Assembly: GCA_024449915.1 (NCBI GenBank)
Contig: JAMZAV010002029.1
Location: forward strand, 1 to 64,000
DNA: 64,000 bases
Reading direction: 5' to 3'
Source of the DNA: Sweltsa coloradensis
Taxonomy: Eukaryota > Arthropoda > Insecta > Plecoptera > Chloroperlidae
Part shown: piece after piece, positions 1 to 11,039 of the stretch
How positions within the stretch are numbered: position 1 is the stretch's first letter
Layout of the letters: every line of letters begins with the position of its first letter
Made by a program: the position numbers and the translations under genes
Notes under the pieces: model-generated
What the model was told of the DNA's origin: nothing
Database searches by the model: none
What the model saw: the letters and a program-made list of their open reading frames with translations, nothing else

Positions 1-56
1 AGAGAAGAAGAACTAAGAAGCGTATCTTCCATGCCGACCCAACGCAGAGGTGCTTA

Positions 57-805
57 AGGGCCCCTTACACGGGGAAGTTGAAAAAGTAAAAAGTAAAAAG
101 TGAAAAGAACGAGTAGCTTTTCGAAGCCTTCACACGGACAAAGAGAAAATGTTTGTGCCTGGCGTCACCTCTCGGCCTTTGTGCGAAACTGATGCGGCAA
201 GAAGGGGTTACTAACCATGACAATTGTTTTCTTCAATCTTGATCTTCACACAGTACTGGCGCGTGTTTGTTTACAGGGCCTAGTGGAGCCTAGGCCTAGG
301 CCTAGGTTAGGTACAAACCTGATGCTAAAAACGGCCAGCCTTTCTTCAGCCGCGATCGGGTTCCACATTGCCTCTCTATTTTGGGGCAAACTAAATGTGC
401 TAGTTTGGTAGACGCTATGAAACACAATTTTTGCGCGTATTTTTCAAGTTGACAGAATAACATTCAGATGACAATCGGGCAGGAATTTCCACCGCCACTT
501 ATATATCAAGCTGTGGCAAAGGTGTTACGTTTTTCTGCATCTTGATTTCTTACCAAAGTTGAACTCAATGACAACGTTGTCGACCAATCACGGTCAACTC
601 TTCAAGGCCATTCTACTTTTCACTTTTTACTTGTCGAGCAGAGTCCGACAAGTTGGGAGACTTTTCACTTTTTACTTTTCAACTTCCCCGTGTGAAGGCA
701 ACTCGAAAAGTCCCATAAGCTGCACGCTATCTCTACTACAAAAAAGCTACTTTTTCTCCTCACTTTTTCTTTTTACTTTTCCAACTTCCTCGTGTAAAGG
801 GCCCT
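57..805. mobile_element. Harbinger-like non-autonomous TIR element, 749 bp
   Basis: The two ends are inverted copies over 37 bases with three mismatches; the outer part reads AGGGCCCYTTACACGRGG, followed by GAAGTTG and an A-rich AAGTAAAAAG stretch. TTA lies directly outside both ends (54-56 and 806-808), as expected for a 3-bp target duplication. A TTA duplication and a GGGCC-type terminus are typical of PIF/Harbinger elements, so the class call is inference from structure. Shorter degenerate copies of the end motif lie inside (about 129-150, 622-645 and 655-695), giving subterminal repeats. The open frames inside (64 and 119 codons) resemble no transposase, so the element would depend on an enzyme from elsewhere. 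Confidence 0.75.
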
Positions 806-974
806 TTAGTCCGATTAGTGTGGAGCTCTTGGCTTGTTGCGGGAGGCAAACACCATGTCCACACTCAAAGCTTAAACAAGTAGGAGTTAACTATAGTTAC
901 ATTGGTAAGTTAAGCTGAATGAAATTAAAGTGTAGCATAGTTTAATCCTGTGTACATTCGTATACAGAAATAAT
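806..974. other. short unannotated spacer
   Basis: AT-rich sequence between the Harbinger-like element and the next repeat. No feature is visible. Confidence 0.5.
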
Positions 975-1744
975 AAACTAGGAAAACGCTAAAGTCCCGC
1001 CGCGTTGATGGATGAGCTTTTTAAAAATTTTAGTTTGCATGGGATATCTTTACTTTTGCAAGTTCTTTGTTTTGCTGCCTACGCATTGTAGTTGTCAAGT
1101 TTCTTTTGTTACCTGTCAATTGGTATTATTTACTGTAAAAAACTTATATTCAAAGCTTTATTTCTATGGATTCTGGCTAACTATTTAAACTTTTTCTTTT
1201 AAAAGGTACTACATCACCATAACCTTAATGTCCATGTATAATATGAACGTTGTAGCCCCACCCGTTTGGTCAGAATTGGCCCAAATGGCACGAAAATATC
1301 GCAAAAAAAACAAAAAACTTACATTAAAAGCTTTATTTCTATAGATTCTGGCTAACTTTTTCAATTTTTTCTTTCAAAAGGTACTACATCACCATAATCT
1401 TAATGTCCATGTATAATATGAACGTTGTAGCCCCACCCGTTTGGTCAGAATTGGCCCAAATGTCACGAAAATATCGCACTAAAAATCGAAAAAAATCGTA
1501 AAAGTACGATATTCATGAGAAATATTTCTTCGATTGTACCCAAAAACAATACACCTCTAAGTTCAGAGATTTCGAAGGTCCTGTCAAATTTTCATCAAGA
1601 TCGGATATGCCGTTTGCCTGGTAGAGAGTTAACAAACAGACAGAAAAACAAACAAACAAAAAAAAAAAAAAAACAAAAAAAAAACACCCGAGCTAAATTT
1701 TTTGGGGGTCAGTGAAATTGAAGTCTTCGCTTCGCTCATCCAAT
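975..1744 (+). repeat. ~780-bp repeat family R1, copy 1
   Basis: Near-identical along its length to 3251-4036 and recognisable in inverted, rearranged form at 6271-6895 and 7435-7862. It begins near AAACTAGGAAAACGC, carries a 175-bp internal duplication (units starting near 1141 and 1316), then an A-rich run, and ends GAAGCGAAGACTTC-like on the reverse strand. Both ends contain GGATGAGC in inverted orientation. The octamer AATAAACT lies at 972-979 and again at 1742-1749, which could be an 8-bp target duplication, but copy 2 does not show one. The 66-codon open frame inside runs into poly-lysine from the A tract and is not convincing as a gene. Class unknown. Confidence 0.7.
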
Positions 1745-1747
1745 AAA

Positions 1748-1890
1748 CTCGTATTTAGACTACCCAAATATTCACATTCACACAGTGAAGGACTTAAATT
1801 TAAATGTGACCAAGCCAACCCTGTAGGCGCCGACGCCATCGACGTGCGAACATCGGCCAGCCGGAAATAGGTATTTGAAATAAAAACTCT
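1748..1890 (-). repeat. interspersed repeat family B (SINE/LINE 3' part)
   Basis: On the minus strand this contains CCTACAGGGTTGGCTTGGTC and then a stretch ending in GGGTAGTCTAAATAC. The same order is seen at 52725-52935 (+) and 30545-30775 (-), with 3' parts at 56138-56228 and 35855-35935. The recurring 3' end followed by TTTATTTA runs suggests the end of a retroposed element. No coding potential. Confidence 0.6.
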
Positions 1891-2009
1891 GACCCGACTC
1901 CCAAGGCTTAAAAAATCAGCAAGGCTGATTTTGAACAAATTCGTGATTTGTTATTGGTTTTTACATATCCAACCAAAAGATTGATGCACTTAAATCTACA
2001 CTAGAAGTG

Positions 2010-2100
2010 ATAATTATTTTTTCTGAAGGGGGATTCGAACCCGGGACGCTCTGGAAGTAGGAACGCAAACCACTGGACCAACGACCCATATAAAGTTGAG
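2010..2100 (-). mobile_element. tRNA-headed SINE fragment
   Basis: Read on the minus strand it starts GTTGGTCCAGTGGTTTGCG (A-box-like) and continues to a B box GGTTCGAATCC, the two parts of a polymerase III internal promoter, then an AT-rich tail. No good cloverleaf forms, so it is a tRNA-derived SINE or pseudogene, not a working tRNA. Related heads lie at 5645-5790 and 52505-52680. Confidence 0.6.
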
Positions 2101-2239
2101 ACGAAAATGTACAGACATGCACCGATTTGGATTTGGATAAAATGATATAGTAGAAATCAACAATATTTAATAGAATGTAAAATTGACAAACAGCAAGAAA
2201 CATAACGAAACCATTTCTACGTCGTGCAAAATAAAACGA

Positions 2240-3030
2240 ATTGTTAAAACGTCAGCAGATGGAATAATTATTTAAATCGTGTAAACGACAATGACAGCTC
2301 CAGAGCCAACCTAATCCATTGTCAGTGTATGACGTACAATTTTTGCCGTTAACACGTTTTAAACAATTTACATTTTTAGTGAACTGCCATCCCTGTCAAG
2401 TCGGCTTGAACCGCCCACCTCCGACACTTGCTGTGTATTAGCAGACATTGACGTGCATGCTTTGAACAATAATTGACACACACAGTACCACACAATGTAA
2501 TTTTAAACGACACGTATGTACATTTCGAAATGTTCCATCATTCATTTTATTTTGTTTTTGTTTAAAGTTGAACGAAGTACTCAACAGCAACGCTTTCACC
2601 TAAGCTGTAACAGTCAGTCAAACCATTCCAGGCAATGTCTAGATTGGAATTCCATAACGCTTCATTATGTTCGTTTAATCGGCGCTATGGAATTAAATTA
2701 TCTACTTAATGATTTAATTGAAAATCGACATTATAATTCATTTTAATAGTATGTTTATCTGCGAGCTGAAATTGTAATATGCCAATGGTTTCCCACATTG
2801 ATTATCGTACTGATCATATACCGATGTGTGAGTTTTATATAATGTATTGGAATTATTCATATCGATATAATACGGTACATCCCTTCACAAGTGTCCTAAC
2901 TTTCGATTACCTAGAAAGACACCTGAAGATTGGCATAATTATTTCACCCTGGACAAATTTTCCAAAAATAAAATAATTTTTAATGGGAAGTCTTCTCAGG
3001 GTTAAATTCATGGCCATCTTTAGTGTCTAA
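2240..3030. other. unannotated AT-rich stretch
   Basis: No gene, tandem array or recognised repeat is visible. Two open frames (60-76 codons) have no recognisable domain and AT-driven composition. Confidence 0.5.
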
Positions 3031-3032
3031 CT

Positions 3033-3232
3033 AGGTATGTTGCGGATAGGACAATTGTAAAGGGATGTCCGAGGGCTGTTTAAGAGGACTCAATTCCTTG
3101 CATTCGCATTAACCTGAGGATAACCTCAGAAAACAACTTTTGGTCTGGATACCCGGTCTCGATTGGATTTGAACCCGAGACCTCCCAAATCAGAGTCGCG
3201 CGCTTAACGCTCGAGCCAACACTGTCGGTAGG
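3033..3232 (-). mobile_element. tRNA-headed SINE family A, copy 1
   Basis: On the minus strand: a tRNA-like head with CTCTGATT (here GACTCTGATTTGGG), a B box close to GGTTCAAATCC, a GAGACCGG junction, then a body with GAGTCCTCTTAAACAGCCC, CGGACA and TCACAATTGTCCTATCC. The same head-plus-body order occurs at 14101-14326, 33649-33840 and 55916-56130, which defines the family. Family A is non-coding and would be transcribed by polymerase III. Confidence 0.8.
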
Positions 3233-3250
3233 TTTTCTTGAGTATGTTTT

Positions 3251-4036
3251 AAACTAGGAAAACGCTAAAGTCCCGCCGCGTTGATGGATGAGCTTTTTAA
3301 AGTTTTTAGTTTGCGTGGAATATCTTTACTTTTGCAAGTGCTTTGTTTTGTTGCCAACGCATTGTAGGTGATTGTTGTCAAGTTTCAATTGAAACTTGTC
3401 AATTTGTTATTATTTACCGTAAAAAACTTATATTAAAAGCTTTATTTCTATGGATTCTGGCTACCTTTTTCAACTTTTTCTTTCAAAAGGTACTTCATCA
3501 CCATAACCTTAATGTCCATGTATAATATGAACGTTGTAGCCCCACCCGTTTGGTCAGAATTGGACCAAATGGCACGAAAATATCGCACAAAAAATCAAAA
3601 AACTTATATTAAAAGCTTTTTTTCTATAGATTCTGGCTAACTTTTTCAACTTTTTCTTTAAAAATGTACTACATCATCATAACCTCAATGTCCATGTATA
3701 ACATGAACGTTGTAGCCCCACCCGTTTGGTCAGAATTGGCCCAAATGGCACGAAAATATCGCACAAAAAATCGAAAAAAATCGTAAAAGTACGATATTCA
3801 TGAGAAATATTTCTTCGATTGTACCCAAAAACAATACACCTCTAAGTTCAGAGATTTCGAAGGTCCTGTCAAATTTTCATCAAGATCGGATATGCCGTTT
3901 GCCTGGGAGAGAGTTAACAAACAGACAAAAAAACAAAAAAAAAAAAAAAAAAACAAACAAAACAAAAAAAAAAAACACCCGAGCTAAATTTTTTGGGGGG
4001 TCAGTGAAATTGAAGTCTTCGCTTCGCTCATCCAAT
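3251..4036 (+). repeat. R1 repeat, copy 2
   Basis: Direct-orientation copy of 975-1744 with few substitutions and indels, including the same internal duplication and the same A-rich run near the right end. The spacing of the two copies recalls long terminal repeats, but the 1.5 kb between them holds only SINE debris and unique sequence, so separate insertion or segmental duplication is more likely. The 94-codon frame at 3800 is the same A-tract frame as in copy 1 and is not treated as a gene. Confidence 0.7.
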
Positions 4037-4562
4037 GAGCTTTTAACGTTCAGAGTATTGTTCAAACATACAATAGTCCTATAATAAGTTCCACAATACT
4101 TTCTTCAATACGTCATATACAATACGTACAAAATATAGCCTACAAAACAACTCATCACACAGTATCCATCATAATAAGTTCTACAATGCTGGAGGCATTT
4201 ATTACTGAAATCAACACCTTGTTTCTGAAAACCTTTCATCCTTGTGGTTGTGTTAAAATCTCCCGCTTGAGATAGCCTAACAAGAGAAGAAGCCCACGCA
4301 GACATGAACATGTGCAATGCGCCACACAAAAGCATGAGTATTATTCAAAACAATTGTTTTCGTGGGTGTTGTTTGTTCAGGATTTATCTCGTTTCACAGC
4401 CAGGGGCAGAAAAACATCACACAGACCGTATCGTTATTAAAACACGCATTGCTATTCTCGTATATGTTTGTATTTATTTTGCGCACATCAATATCATAAT
4501 GAATATTGTGTATAATCTTACAAAGAAATAATGTGAAAAAGGCATAGACATCCCATATAATT
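4037..4562. other. unannotated stretch
   Basis: Mixed AT-rich sequence without a recognised repeat, RNA gene or coding signal. Confidence 0.5.
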
Positions 4563-4941
4563 GGCTAGACTAGCAGTCAGCGGCCCACTTCCGGGACAAT
4601 TGGAAGCCATCTTGAATGGGTGAGTTTGCATGTTAATTAGATGGGAGCGATTAATCGAAAAAATATTTTTAAAGATGGCCGCCAGTTTGGCAGGTGAGCA
4701 TATTAGACTTTCACACCAAATGATTACAAAATTCCCTTATGCAATAACTTTGCATTGTTTCTGTTAATTCAATCCCATGCTGCACAAGCTAAAACCATAT
4801 CAAACAATCCAGTAAAATACTTTATTGCATTAAAAAAGCATAAATTAAAACGCCAAACCGCCATCTTGAATGGGTGAGATTGACGCTTCAATTCGGTACA
4901 CTCACGCCTGTGCGGAGGTATTGGAGACTGCGTATCTAGCC
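4563..4941. mobile_element. TA-type MITE, copy 1 (379 bp)
   Basis: Inverted relative to 61146-61521 and clearly homologous to it through the whole interior. Ends read GGCTAGACTAGCAGT on the left and the inverse of GGCTAGATACGCAGT on the right. The other copy is flanked by TA on both sides, the target of Tc1/mariner-type transposases; here TA remains on the right only. No open frame of note. It carries three CAAGATGGC-type words, at 4606, 4671 and 4860. Its right end lies 40 bp from the 19-bp motif at 4982. Confidence 0.75.
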
Positions 4942-4981
4942 TACTATAGGTGTTAAGATATCTATGAAAAAAGGCCTTCCA

Positions 4982-5000
4982 ACCCGGCACCTCCACCAAA
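4982..5000 (+). repeat. 19-bp family D core motif
   Basis: Exact ACCCGGCACCTCCACCAAA. No family D interior is visible beside it; a MITE occupies the left side. Confidence 0.85.
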
Positions 5001-5640
5001 TACTGACATTAATAATTTCGGAAACAATAAATTTATATCAAACATGTCTTATTTTAGATATAACTTCTTTATAATCATTACATGATAGATGAGGAAATAT
5101 TTTATTCGTAAGTTAAATTAAAAGTTAGATCGAAGTTGGTTGTAAATGGCTCGTTACTGTTGCATTTTCATCCTGCATTTCGTCTTTTACCAATAAATAT
5201 ATCCCTAACACCCTTCCTACCCGCCGTAGTAAACACGATTGTGACGTGTGTTAAACATGAGACTAAACCCTCTGGCAGCCCAAAGCTTCTTAACATCAAA
5301 GCTACAGCATTGTCAACACGATAACTACACAGTCAAGCACGGATGTAGGTGGAATACATGTGTTAATTGTATACGAGCGGGTCTGCGAATCAGTGTTTTT
5401 CATCATTTATAAAGTACAACACATTGAAATAATGTCAGATTAAAATCACCGTGTTTGTGATGGCGAAATAATTAGGATTTAGGATGGAATGGAAATGGGT
5501 TTTATTCAAAGAATGTCGAGATATAATCGGATTATTTGGTTTTAGTAAAATCCTCTTTTTCGTGAGAGGGGCTTCTGCTTACAAAAGGGTTATGGGTAAT
5601 GCAGTGTTAACCATTGAAACACAAGCATCGTAATTATTTC
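5001..5640. other. unannotated AT-rich stretch
   Basis: No repeat, RNA or coding signal recognised; a 62-codon frame at 5136 has no domain. Confidence 0.5.
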
Positions 5641-5644
5641 TGCT

Positions 5645-5790
5645 AGTTGGTCAGGTGATTAGCGTTCCAGCTTTCAATGCAACAGAACCCGGGTTCGAAA
5701 CCCGATTCAGGTGGTCGATTTTCCTAACTTTTGATATGGATCGAAGTCCTTAAATTGTGAGGGTAAGTATGTGTGAACGGTGATTATAGC
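5645..5790 (+). mobile_element. tRNA-headed SINE
   Basis: A-box-like TTGGTCAGGTGATTAGCG is followed by AACCCGGGTTCGAAACCCG with a perfect B box and a palindromic T-arm, then a tail containing GATCGAAGTCCTTAAATT. The tail resembles the GGACTTAAGTCC part of the element at 52505. A degraded copy of a tRNA-derived SINE is the best reading. Confidence 0.6.
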
Positions 5791-6270
5791 TAATGTTTTA
5801 AACGATTTAGTATGAAAGATGTGGCGAGAAGTTGTGAATATTGGATTGTGGCGAGTAACGCAGGCAAAGTGACGTAAAACATGAGCAATCAGTCAAACCT
5901 CATCATCTTGTGGATCGTATATCCTGACTCCAGGTTTTAAAGCATGAACGTAAGAAACTACAACCCAAGTGTAATCAAAATGTCCTTATTTCAATGTCGC
6001 CTCTATAGAAAATTAAAAATAATTATATAACGATATTTTATAACGAATTAAAAGTATGGAATTAATTTACCTAATAACATTACCTAACAGCGTTTCTCAA
6101 TGCCGGAGTTTGTCATTCCCTTAATGAGATCTCACATCCACCCCCCGCTATTGCGCATTGCTTTAATCCTTTCGTCAACTCGTTAAAAACCATCGTAGAT
6201 TGATTATTCATTGATGCAGTGTTCATTAGAATAATCACATTATATAACTATTGAAATTACATTTCTGTAG
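5791..6270. other. unannotated AT-rich stretch
   Basis: Nothing recognised apart from AT-rich runs. Confidence 0.45.
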
Positions 6271-6895
6271 TTGGATGAGCGAAGCGAAGACTTCAATTTC
6301 ACTGACCCCCCCCCCCAAAAAAAAAAAAATAGCTCGGGTGTTTTTTTGTCGTTTGTTCGCTTCTAACGTTCATATTTTACATGGACATTAAGGTAATGGT
6401 GATGTAGTACCTTTTGAAAGAAAAAAGAAAGAAAAGTTTTAATATAAGTTTTTTGAGGTGTACAATAATTATCAAGTTAATATAGAAACTTATCAACAAT
6501 CACCTACAATGCGTACAAACCAAGTCTTCGGGCCTCCAGATATTTTACATTCTATTAATTAGTATTACCATAGAAATTAATACTACTTTATAAAAAATAT
6601 CTTAAGTTAACAAAGATTATTTTGCAATGGAACTCGAAGAAGTAATGAGATCCCACACGCATACTAAAAACTTAAAAAAGCTCATCCATCAACGCGACTA
6701 AAAAAACATTCGTAAAGCGCCCAATTTAATATTACCATAGCAATTAATACTACTTTATAACAAATATCCTAATTTAACAAAAATGATTTTGCAATGGGAC
6801 TTGACAAAATAAAGAGATCCCACAGTAACTAAAAACTTACAAAAAAACTCATCCATCAACGCGACTAGAAAAAGCGTTCGCGAAAGGCCTTGTAA
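6271..6895 (-). repeat. R1 repeat, inverted degenerate copy with internal duplication
   Basis: Starts with the inverse of the R1 right end (GGATGAGCGAAGCGAAGAC), has the long C and A runs, then the inverse of the ACCTTAATGTCCATG block. The remainder is a 167-bp tandem duplication (6556-6722 and 6723-6895); each unit closes with CTCATCCATCAACGCG, the inverse of the R1 left end. Confidence 0.65.
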
Positions 6896-6995
6896 CCACC
6901 ATATTGTGATATACTTTTAAAATATCACAACAATAATAACCCTCTCCGAAATAATAAACTAGATGTCTAACGTAGAAATAATAAAACAGAGTGGG

Positions 6996-7013
6996 ACCCG
7001 GCACCTCCACCAA
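6996..7013 (+). repeat. 19-bp family D core motif, lacking the last A
   Basis: ACCCGGCACCTCCACCAA followed by C. No family D interior is visible on either side. The next copy starts 54 bp downstream in the same orientation. Confidence 0.8.
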
Positions 7014-7049
7014 CAATGCTATTCTTATGGAGTTAAAACTTAGCCCTCT

Positions 7050-7066
7050 ACCGGCACCTCCACCAA
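7050..7066 (+). repeat. family D core motif, one C short
   Basis: ACCGGCACCTCCACCAA. Forms a direct pair with 6996-7013; the sequences around the two are otherwise unrelated, so this is not a simple tandem duplication. Confidence 0.75.
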
Positions 7067-7434
7067 CCTCATATCATATTTGATACTTTAACCCTCTCAG
7101 TCATGGCGTCCAAAACCATGGACATGAAATTCTTAATTTAAATCAGGGTTTATGATAGGTTTTTCAGTTTGACCACATTGTTTAAAAAATTTGAGTGAAT
7201 TAGAAAAAAAACATTTCAATTGGATGAATTGTATCTTTACTAGAGAAGATTGAAAATACACATCTGCAAAAATTGCGAAAATGTGAAAATTTTAGTTTGT
7301 CCCGGAAATGTAATATCATTGTAGTTTGCTGTTTTTAGATAACAAAATCTAAAATAAACAAAAAATTCTTACCAATTCAATTGGTGACTGAGAAGGTCAA
7401 TCATTTGTTTGTGACAGAACACGGTTAATTTGAC

Positions 7435-7862
7435 TTCATATGATGGTGTTTTTTTGTGTTTTTTGTTTGTATTTTTGTCTGTTTGTTCGCGCTCTACCGG
7501 GAAAACGGCATATGCGATCTTGACGAAAATTTAATGGGACCTTCAAAATCTCTGAACTTAGACTCACGTTTTTGGGTACAATCGATCAAATATGTCTTAT
7601 GATTATCGTACCTTTACGATTTTTTTTTAATGAGATATTTTCGTGATATTTGGCAAATGGCTACTCCGATCTTGATGAAACTTACGGGAACGTTTAAAAT
7701 CACAAAAAGTATTATATGTTTTGATTTAAGAGACATTTGAAGAAATATTTCTCATAGAAATCGTACTTTTACGATTTCTCCCCGATCATTAAAGGGCCGA
7801 TAATCAACCATAAAACGCATCCATCAACGCGTCTGGAAAAAGCGTAAGCGAAGCGGCCTTGT
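7435..7862 (-). repeat. R1 repeat, second inverted fragment
   Basis: Contains the inverse of the R1 tail (TTTGTTCGCGCTCTACCGGG, then CATATGCGATCTTGA and GGGTACAATCGA) and closes with CATCCATCAACGCGTCTGG and AAGCGAAGCGGCCTTG. It is more diverged than copies 1 and 2 and internally repeated: the ATCTTGA.GAAA block occurs twice. Confidence 0.6.
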
Positions 7863-8270
7863 TATAATTACATCACAAACAATCCATAATAATATTATGT
7901 TCCCTGAAAACTGATTTTTGTTTTTGTATTTTTACAGTTCATCAAAAGATACTTTGTAGCGGCAGAAAAGAATGAACGACAAGAGAGAAATGTAAAAATA
8001 AACGACGTCGTTGGAAACAAGTTTATATTATTATCTCTCGATTTGGTCGGGATGGACTTTTTCTATTTATGATTTTTATTAAGCATAAATAATATTTTTA
8101 TAAATAGCATAACTTTTTTGCTTGGAAATCCGTAAAGTGAAAACTAGCATCTATAAAGATGATAACGAGGTAAAAGTGTCATCAATATTTAGAGAAATCG
8201 TGCATGGACTAGATAACAGGATCCAATGCGATAAATAATTCTCCATTCGACTGATTTTACTGAGGAAATA
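7863..8270. other. unannotated AT-rich stretch
   Basis: No feature recognised. Confidence 0.45.
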
Positions 8271-8350
8271 CTTAAAATAAGCGCCCGTCTGGATTGCCGC
8301 CAGCTGGTATAGAACCAGAAACCCCAAAGCTATTAGTCTCCTGTGTAAAA
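8271..8350 (-). mobile_element. possible tRNA-like SINE remnant
   Basis: The minus strand has GGTTCTATACC, a degenerate B box, about 30 bases after AGGAGACTAATAGC. Only the head is suggestive; no family member in the window confirms it. Confidence 0.3.
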
Positions 8351-8810
8351 CACAATTAATTAGTTTATTTAGTTTTATAAATCGTGAATTTTTTATACCT
8401 GTCACTTAGCTTAACATAAACTAAATAGCGTGGACAGAGTAAAATCCAGATAGTTAACTAAACTCACTCGAACTTTACGTAATAAACCGTTGTGAAACTA
8501 GGTGCACAACACACATTTCACCGCAACACAAGTGCATCACGGCGACAAAACCCTCGTCTGGCTCGGCCGCATGTAAATGTACCCTCCCCAAGGTTTAATT
8601 ACATTTATCAGCCTGTCTGTTGGTTAGAGTGTGTTGCTGGCTGCCGGTCGCCAACCCCTCTCTCCTGTGTTCCCGAGCCTGGACTCTGTATAGCCCCCCC
8701 CCTCCCCTCCTTCTCCAGAGTGTGCATGTGTCTGTTAGGCAGACATGTCCTCAGTGACCAGCTACATCGTCAATGTCGCAATTAAAACTGTGTGACCTAC
8801 TTGAAATCTG

Positions 8811-9118
8811 CAATTTATCAGCCATTCAAATGCTAACAGATTGCGGTAGTTGTAGAGTGGTGTGAAAATGGATTTTATTAGTGTTTTTTCCCTTGGTAAC
8901 TACTTCATTTTTATGACCAACGTAGAACTGTCAACAATATGAAGTTGAATAGATTTGCAAAACTCAATTTATCAGCCATTCAAATACTACCAGATTGCGG
9001 TAGTTGTAGATCGGTGTATAAATGGATTTGGTCTGTGTTTTTATTTTATCCCTTGGTAACCACAACATTTTATATGACCAACGTAGAACTGTCAACAATA
9101 TAAAGTTGAAATGATTTA
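8811..9118 (+). repeat. 154-bp tandem duplication (two units)
   Basis: Units 8811-8964 and 8965-9118 share CAATTTATCAGCCATTCAAA, CAGATTGCGGTAGTTGTAGA and GACCAACGTAGAACTGTCAA at the same spacing, with scattered substitutions. Non-coding. Confidence 0.85.
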
Positions 9119-10029
9119 AAATAACTCGTGCACGGGAATTTTAATATGAACTATAGTTGGAAAAACATTTTGTTACCATTCGCTTTAAAATAAGCGACCT
9201 AATAATGTTTCATAAAACTATCGGGAACATAATTTCGTTTTGCACTGAGGTTGAAGCAATGTCACAAGCAAAGAAAAAGCTGTGACATTCACAAAAAGAA
9301 GATTATTTAAGTAGTTAACTATTCCATTACACAATTCCTAGCACATTATGACATTTTCAAGTTGTCATAAACAACTCATAAATATAAATTCCTTAATTTG
9401 CTTACTTATTCATTAAACAATCTTTATCCAACCTGGTCTCGAAGTTTGGCCAAGCGTATAACGTACACATCTGTAACGCGTAAAAAGAGAGAAAACAGAC
9501 ACAGTCAGGTCGGCAAACTTCTCGTGTTTTGACCTGTCAGTACTGTAGTGATTTATTCCCCACGTGAATATAGCACCCCTCACCCCACCCCCCTCCCTCT
9601 AGGCCCGCATGTGGTTGAATCTGTCCAGTACGGGTCCTCCCCCCCCCCTTGACTTTAGGTTGTACAATATTAAACCCGTAGCCCATTGAATGTGAACATT
9701 TCACATCAATCAGTAAGCTGAACCAGTCAGCTCTGACTACGGATAACAATATTGAAGTGTATAGATAATACAGATTAATCTTGGGGATTCCTGAAACTAT
9801 TTTCCTCGGAGTAAGCGGAGTTACATAGGTAAGAGTTATAGTGTATTCCTGCACAATTTCTAGAGGGACTTATTACCAAGGATACAGAACATGACAACCA
9901 AACATGCTGAGTGGTGATTGGTTCGGGCTAGCCCAGGGAAAAGTGTTGTGGATTTGTGGTTAAGATTTAACCACGGAGTAAAATAATAGTAAACAAAAAC
10001 AAAAAGTAAATAATAAATAGTTACAGGAA
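9119..10029. other. unannotated stretch with C tracts
   Basis: Contains C-rich runs near 9585-9650 but no gene or recognised repeat. A 105-codon minus-strand frame spans the C tracts and is judged spurious. Confidence 0.45.
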
Positions 10030-10112
10030 TCCAGACCCTGTTGTCGGTATTCGAACCCGTCACCTCTCGAATCAGAGTGTCACACTTAATACATAGGCTT
10101 AAAGGGAATCTC
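10030..10112 (-). mobile_element. SINE family A head fragment
   Basis: The minus strand reads CACTCTGATTCGAGAGGTGA, then GGGTTCGAATACC, matching the family A head with a near-consensus B box. The characteristic body is missing, so it is truncated. Confidence 0.5.
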
Positions 10113-10539
10113 AAGACCTAAATAAGATTTCTGAAAGTGACGTCTGAAAATTCAGGGCCGTATTACAATCAACAAATAAGAAAGTTATTTGTAACAAATA
10201 AGCTAACTGTAGCAAATAGCGTTATTTCGGTCTTACAATCGACAAATAGCACTATTCTTAAAAATAGGAGCTGCTTATTTGTCGGATTCTATTGGGAGGT
10301 TGAAACTGGCCGATAGCGCGCTATTCGATGAATAAGGGTTTGTAAAAAAAATTCATAAAAACTGATTTAAAAATAAAAATGAGATAAATAAATAAACAAA
10401 TGATTTTAACAACCTTTAATTGATTATCTATCACGAAAACTGAAAAATAAATAAATAATGAACAATATTTATTTATTATTATTATATTATCAAATTCATT
10501 TTTATTGGGAAAATTGTTCATCTTATATTCAGCCTAATA

Positions 10540-10595
10540 ATCGGTTTTGGTTTATTTGGATTAAGGACGCGTCAACCGTTTGGTCATAATGCACC
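10540..10595 (+). repeat. repeat fragment shared with 43318-43372
   Basis: TTTGGTTTATTTGGATTAAG followed by GACGCGTCAACCGTTTGGTC is nearly identical to 43320-43370. It lies inside the Harbinger-like element, so it was either nested there or carried by it. Confidence 0.6.
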
Positions 10596-10641
10596 ACTAG
10601 TGGGGTAGGAACGGGGGGATGGGAGGGAACCCCCCACTTGT

Positions 10642-10674
10642 TGGCTTGACCCCCCCAGTGGGGGAGTCAAGCCA
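10642..10674. other. perfect-stem GC-rich hairpin
   Basis: TGGCTTGAC and GTCAAGCCA form a 9-bp perfect stem, extended by facing C and G runs around AGTG. It is inside the 2.17-kb element. Confidence 0.7.
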
Positions 10675-11039
10675 GGTATGGGTGTTATTTGCTAACTAAT
10701 AGCTTGTTGGGTGATTTTTAAGATTTTTACTACAGTCGGGCTTGCAAAAAAGGAAATTTTTGCTATAACATTTTTTAGAAAGATTCAGTTAGTGACGTGG
10801 TTTGCGAGACTATACTAGCCATCTGATTTTAGACTAATACTCATTATATAATGTGTGCAGTGTTTTCACTCCAAGGCAGACTGTCGACCGATTTCGGTCA
10901 AGTAATCAGTCTTCAATGCAATATTAGCTTCAAAATGTAACCTTTATTCATAATTAAAATTCACCTGATAACGTGTTTTAGGCCACCTATCAAGGGCAAC
11001 TGTAAAAAAATCTCGCCTGCGGTGAAAAACCTCCTGCGG

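Noticed and set aside
975..4036. R1 copies as the two LTRs of one retrotransposon
   Set aside because: No TG...CA ends, no primer-binding site or polypurine tract next to them, no gag or pol between, and the flanks do not match as a target duplication.
3800..4084. 94-codon frame in R1 copy 2
   Set aside because: A large part is poly-Lys/Asn from an A-rich run; the same frame in copy 1 differs in length by the A run, and no domain is visible.
9430..9485. A-box-like TGGCCAAGCGTATAACG
   Set aside because: No B box at the right distance and no related copy in the window.
9537..9854. 105-codon minus-strand frame
   Set aside because: It runs across C homopolymers and has no domain.
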